A DNA stretch of 64,000 nucleotides from Chloroflexota bacterium. Lineage in GTDB: Bacteria > Chloroflexota > Anaerolineae > Anaerolineales > Villigracilaceae. The notes under the pieces are model-generated. The model did not search any database, had not been told where the DNA came from, and worked only from the letters and a program-made list of their open reading frames with translations. The DNA is taken from NCBI GenBank assembly GCA_016223135.1, contig JACRPQ010000007.1:53312-117311 (forward strand), in the 5' to 3' direction. The translations under genes and the position numbers were made by a program. Positions 60,283 to 64,000 of the stretch are shown piece by piece. Positions within the stretch are counted from its first letter, which is position 1; every line of letters begins with the position of its first letter.

Positions 60283-63200
60283 CTACGGCACGCTAAAATT
60301 CAGATAAGGTGTCCAAGTGCCGTAACCATAAGGACCGTAATCCAGGATGCGCCACTTGTAACTACCGCTCAAGCCAGCAGTCTCCGGCGGGGAGACCGAA
60401 CACGCTGTCCCATCTGTGCAGCCTGTCTGTGTTGAGGTGTACCACTTGCGAAATACCTGCACGCTTCCATCCGGCGTATAAATTTCCAATAAATACCATG
60501 TCGCATCGCTCTGACCTGTCCAACTGAAGGTATTGCTCCAATTCCCCAGCACGCCCGAAGGCGCAACCAATAGAACGACATCCAGTTCGTACGCGCCGAT
60601 GTCACAAACCAAACCCTGCGGACGCATCACGCCACGCTGGTCACTGGTGGCACACACCGAGTTATTTCCGGCGTCCTGAGCCGAGCTGCCTGCTCCCAGT
60701 GACATAGTCTGCGTGAAACCGCCATTGTTGGACAGCGCTCCGAGTTTGGGGTCGCTTGTGATGATGTTCGTGCCGCCTGCAAAGCCGCCCTGTACAACAC
60801 TGTAGGAAATGGTCGTCGAGCCGGTCCCATCGCTGGCAATTTCGTCGTTGAGGTCGCCCCACAAAATGCTGTTACGAATGACCGGGTTGCTGTTCGCTAC
60901 ATTACGAATGGCATCGCCGCCCGCCGTCCCGGAAGCGTTCACGCTGTTATTCCCGCTGAACGTCACGTGATTCAAGATCGGGTTGCTGGTCACGTTTATC
61001 ATGCCTCCGCCGCCCCAAGGAACGCTGCCTACACTTTCATTCGAAACGTTTCCATAAAAAGTCACGTTGGTCAACGACGGGCTGGCATTCTCGTTCAACA
61101 TCCCGCCACCGCGGCGGTTGGCTGTATTGTTGACAAAGGTCACGCGATTCAAGATGCTGTTGGCGTTGTTGTTGTACATACCACCCCCACCGTTTGCAAT
61201 ATTGCCGTTGAAGGTTACATCGGTCAGAGAGGGCAGGCTGGGAGCGTCGGAAAGCGTCAGGGTTTGATTATTCATCCCGCCGCCCGCACCGCTGGTGGCT
61301 GTATTGCCCGTAAAGACGACGCGGGTCAATGTGGGACTGGAATTCTGAGTGTAAAGTCCGCCGCCGCGCGCTGCGGTGTTGGCGCTGAAGGTCACATCGG
61401 TAAGAGAGGGTCGGCTATAAGAGGATTCGGGAAGCGTATTGGTTGAGATCACATACATTCCCCCGCCGTTCGCCGTTGCAATGTTATTTGAAATCATAAG
61501 ATTTGCCAGCGTCGGACTGCTGGACACCAAGTAAATGCCGCCGCCGTGACCGGAACTCCCGTTCGAATTGCCGCGTGTGATTGTAAATCCGTCCAACACG
61601 GCGGAGGCGGAGAGATTGCTTCCCTGTACCACCTGGTAGGAATTATCCGCCATTACATTCGCCGTTCCAATATCTCCGCTCAGGATCGTTCCGTTCGTTG
61701 CGGGATTCTCGTCGCGGTCCGCAAGAATTGTTTCATTGCCATTGAACCCGCCGTAAATTGCCACCTCCTCTTTGAGTACGAAGGATGCGTTTCTGTCACC
61801 CAACGTCTTCCCTCCGCCACGGTCGGGATAGTAGGTTCCTCTTGCCACCCAGATTTGTTTGCCGCTGGCTGCCGCCGCCAAGGCATCCTGCAGATTTTGA
61901 TAAGCGGTTGCCCAACTGCAGCCATCCGGAGAGGATGCAGTTGCGTCGGCATCCACATAAATGACGTTTCCGCATATTGGAGTGACATTCAGTGTAAAGG
62001 TCTTGAACGCTGAGTAAATCCCATACCCATAGACGCCGTAATCCAGCACGCGCCATTTGTAGTCCCCATTAGGCAAATACGCGGTTTCGTTCGGCGAGAC
62101 TGAACATGCCGTGCCGCTAGAACAACCCGCCTGTGCGCTCGTGTACCATTTACGATACACCGGCGTACCGCTGGCAGTCTGCACTTCGAGCAGATACCAG
62201 GTGGCATCACTCAAGCCCGTCCAAGTATACATGTTGTCCCAACTGGTCAATGTACCGGAGGGCGTAAGAGGTGTATTGCCGCGCATATTGGCAGTGATAG
62301 TCTTATCCCCGTCTATTGTGATGGAAACCGGATTCATTGTGCCGCTCGCATCCCCGCTCCAGCCCAAGAAGACGTAACCAGTTGCAGGTGCGGCTGTCAA
62401 TTGCACCGTCGTTCCCTCAATATACCCTCCCGGACAACTTTGCGCGGTGACATTTACCGCCCCACTCCCTGCCGGGTTGACGGTTGTGGTCAGTGTGCGG
62501 CAAGCAACGTTGAGGGAGAAGGTTTTGAATGCCGAATTGAGTCCATAGCCATATGCGCCATAATCCAGCACCCGCCATTGATAGTCACCATTTGTCAGGC
62601 TCAAATCCACCGGCGTAACTGAACAGTTGGTGCCGCCGGCACAATTCGCCTGCGCGCTGGTAAACCATTTACGAAACACCTGCGTCCCACCGCTGGTTTG
62701 CACCTCGATGAGATACCATGTAGCATCGTTCAGTCCCGCCCATGTGAAGGATTTGTTCCAACTGGTCAGCGCCCCGGAGGGCGTCAGGGGTGTGTTGCCG
62801 CGCATGTTGGCAGTGATGGTTTTATTCGCATCCATCGTGACCGTGACCGGATTCGCTGCGCTATTAACCGCACCGCTCCAATTTGAAAACGCATACCCCG
62901 TTGCCGGCAGAGCGCTCAATTGAACAATCGTGCCTGCCAGGTAGCCGCCTGTACAGGTTTCACTGGGAGCAATGACCGTGCCGCTTCCCGCCGGGTTGAA
63001 GGTTACACCCAAGGTGTAACACGCACCACTCAAGGTGAAAGATGTAAAGTACGTCCAAATCCCATAACCATAAGCGCCATAGTCCATCACCCGCCATTGG
63101 TAATCTCCATTGGACAGGTTAAGATCGGAAGGCGTCAAAATGCAGGTTGTATCACTTTCACAGTTTGCCTGTGCTGAGGTGTACCATTTGCGATATAACT

Positions 63201-64000
63201 GCGTGCCGTCAGGAGTATATACTTCCAAGAGGTACCACGTCGCACCGTTTACACCCGTCCATGCAAAAGAACCGTCCCAAGTGGTCAATGTGCCGGTTGG
63301 CGAAATGAGAGTCGAGAGCGCCCCGCTGGTCAGGTTAATTGCCACGTTTTCCAGCACAGGAGTCTGCCCAGCATCAGAGGTCGAGAGCGTGGCGCGATAT
63401 TGAATGTACTGACTGCCCGGCGTGGTAATCGTGCTGCTGATGGCTTGCCAGTTGGTCCAAGAGGCGTCTGGGGTGGAAGTATTGCCGCTTCTCACCTCGA
63501 AACTGATCGAGGTCCCTGCAGGAAGCGTGGTCGTAGCGGTCAGCGTGGTCCAATCCACAAGCGTGGCGGCGTTCAAAATACGAGAGGTGAACACACAGGA
63601 TGTGGATGCCGGAATGTTCAATTTCAATGCACCGTCACCTACCGTATCATCCACCAGGCAACTCCCAACCGTACCGGCAGTGAAGTCTGAAACCGTTGTG
63701 TCAATTACATCGCCAAAGGTTGCCAGTGTCCCCACTGTTTGACTCTTGATGGTGTAATCGTTCGAGTCAATGGTGACAGTAGCCGCCCGATGGGTATCTG
63801 CCAGAAAGTTGACACCGTTGACATTGGTCAGGACTCTGGTGTCGTCAATGACGTCCAGATACCATGCGGCGGCGCTGGCGTCGTAATAGTCCACGCGCAC
63901 GCGAAGTTGCGTTGCGCTGACTTCCTGCCAGCGGACGCGGATAATGTCACCACGTCCGGGCAGGCGGCGTCCGTTTATATCGGGAGGCAGCTGCCAGGAG
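60283..64000 (-). CDS. Large secreted mosaic protein: WYLLE/DYGxYGYG modules, InlB-like repeats and beta-helix (5' end outside window)
   Basis: The frame is open from the right edge to a stop at 60283, at least 1239 residues. From the N-terminal side: a Cys-containing beta domain with lamin/laminin-like features, module 1 (TWDGSFAWTG...ATWYLLEVYTPDG...WRVMDYGAYGYG), an InlB-B/Flg_new-type repeat (NPAGSGTV...GYAFSNWSG), module 2, a second InlB-like repeat, module 3, then a right-handed beta-helix (CGNVIYVDADATAS...GGGIYLV, several GGGMYN turns) ending in a choice-of-anchor Q pattern (NPVIRNSILWGD, DQRGVMRPQG, CDIGAYE) and a final module 4. Such proteins are surface adhesins or cell-wall glycan binders. 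No anchor or sorting signal is seen at its C-terminus. Confidence 0.85.
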   Translation of the reverse strand, partial: SWQLPPDINGRRLPGRGDIIRVRWQEVSATQLRVRVDYYDASAAAWYLDVIDDTRVLTNVNGVNFLADTHRAATVTIDSNDYTIKSQTVGTLATFGDVIDTTVSDFTAGTVGSCLVDDTVGDGALKLNIPASTSCVFTSRILNAATLVDWTTLTATTTLPAGTSISFEVRSGNTSTPDASWTNWQAISSTITTPGSQYIQYRATLSTSDAGQTPVLENVAINLTSGALSTLISPTGTLTTWDGSFAWTGVNGATWYLLEVYTPDGTQLYRKWYTSAQANCESDTTCILTPSDLNLSNGDYQWRVMDYGAYGYGIWTYFTSFTLSGACYTLGVTFNPAGSGTVIAPSETCTGGYLAGTIVQLSALPATGYAFSNWSGAVNSAANPVTVTMDANKTITANMRGNTPLTPSGALTSWNKSFTWAGLNDATWYLIEVQTSGGTQVFRKWFTSAQANCAGGTNCSVTPVDLSLTNGDYQWRVLDYGAYGYGLNSAFKTFSLNVACRTLTTTVNPAGSGAVNVTAQSCPGGYIEGTTVQLTAAPATGYVFLGWSGDASGTMNPVSITIDGDKTITANMRGNTPLTPSGTLTSWDNMYTWTGLSDATWYLLEVQTASGTPVYRKWYTSAQAGCSSGTACSVSPNETAYLPNGDYKWRVLDYGVYGYGIYSAFKTFTLNVTPICGNVIYVDADATASSPDGCSWATAYQNLQDALAAAASGKQIWVARGTYYPDRGGGKTLGDRNASFVLKEEVAIYGGFNGNETILADRDENPATNGTILSGDIGTANVMADNSYQVVQGSNLSASAVLDGFTITRGNSNGSSGHGGGIYLVSSSPTLANLMISNNIATANGGGMYVISTNTLPESSYSRPSLTDVTFSANTAARGGGLYTQNSSPTLTRVVFTGNTATSGAGGGMNNQTLTLSDAPSLPSLTDVTFNGNIANGGGGMYNNNANSILNRVTFVNNTANRRGGGMLNENASPSLTNVTFYGNVSNESVGSVPWGGGGMINVTSNPILNHVTFSGNNSVNASGTAGGDAIRNVANSNPVIRNSILWGDLNDEIASDGTGSTTISYSVVQGGFAGGTNIITSDPKLGALSNNGGFTQTMSLGAGSSAQDAGNNSVCATSDQRGVMRPQGLVCDIGAYELDVVLLVAPSGVLGNWSNTFSWTGQSDATWYLLEIYTPDGSVQVFRKWYTSTQTGCTDGTACSVSPPETAGLSGSYKWRILDYGPYGYGTWTPYLNFSVP

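Overview
The window looks like a chromosomal segment of a GC-rich member of the Chloroflexota, most likely class Anaerolineae. This is inferred from content, not from any search: several LysM/CAP and 'choice-of-anchor' surface proteins, a bacterial cyclic 2,3-diphosphoglycerate synthase homologue, a DUF4012 protein beside Wzc-type kinases without an outer-membrane Wza, a fused malic enzyme/phosphotransacetylase and RNase Y. There are no tRNA or rRNA genes, no CRISPR array and no recognisable transposase or phage genes.

Housekeeping half (1-33.5 kb). It opens with a GH3 glycosidase (cut by the left edge), a glycerophosphodiesterase and a wHTH-AAA+ ATPase, all on the minus strand. A GT2 glycosyltransferase with a small partner follows on plus, then DegV and an ECF sigma factor on minus. 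Next on plus are uvrA, a LysM-CAP wall protein, rpsT, argS, a cyclic-2,3-DPG synthase homologue and bioY. A second CAP-LysM protein (probably frameshifted) converges on bioY. obg heads a three-gene plus-strand group, followed by the minus-strand maeB-type malic enzyme. recX and rny overlap and share an approximately 420-nt structured leader. A minus-strand esterase/MFS/MBL-hydrolase operon, tag, a C45-type Ntn hydrolase, an ECF sigma/anti-sigma/bactofilin-like operon and a YibE/F membrane protein complete this half.

Exopolysaccharide half (33.5-59.7 kb). All genes are on the minus strand and many overlap by 1-30 bases. The upstream block holds three methyltransferase, glycosyltransferase or flippase groups: two methyltransferases (one broken at an A8 run), a CgeB-type and several GT4 glycosyltransferases, Wzx, Wzy and a hexapeptide acyltransferase. 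Below it come a methyltransferase, a FemAB/GNAT-like acyltransferase, an initiating phosphoglycosyl transferase with permuted domain order, and a LegB-like dehydratase/nucleotidyltransferase/LegC-like aminotransferase trio. A second block holds a Wzc tyrosine kinase/co-polymerase, its LMW phosphatase, a DUF4012 protein, a small secreted protein, a GT117 membrane protein and a second Wzc. Together they describe a Wzx/Wzy-dependent surface polysaccharide containing an amino-deoxysugar. The window ends in a very large secreted mosaic protein with a beta-helix and four copies of a WYLLE/DYGxYGYG module, cut by the right edge.

The most unusual signals are non-coding. There is a dispersed family of small palindromes with a constant AGAG/CTCT loop and covarying stems (nine copies seen). 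Two or more miniature inverted-repeat elements are present, two with 9-10 bp flanking direct repeats. Degenerate 7-, 8- and 15-bp tandem repeats sit exactly at the stop codons of uvrA, rny and the DPG-synthase gene and in frame inside uvrA and argS. Several promoters have TATAAT placed 7 bases before the ATG, which implies leaderless mRNAs.
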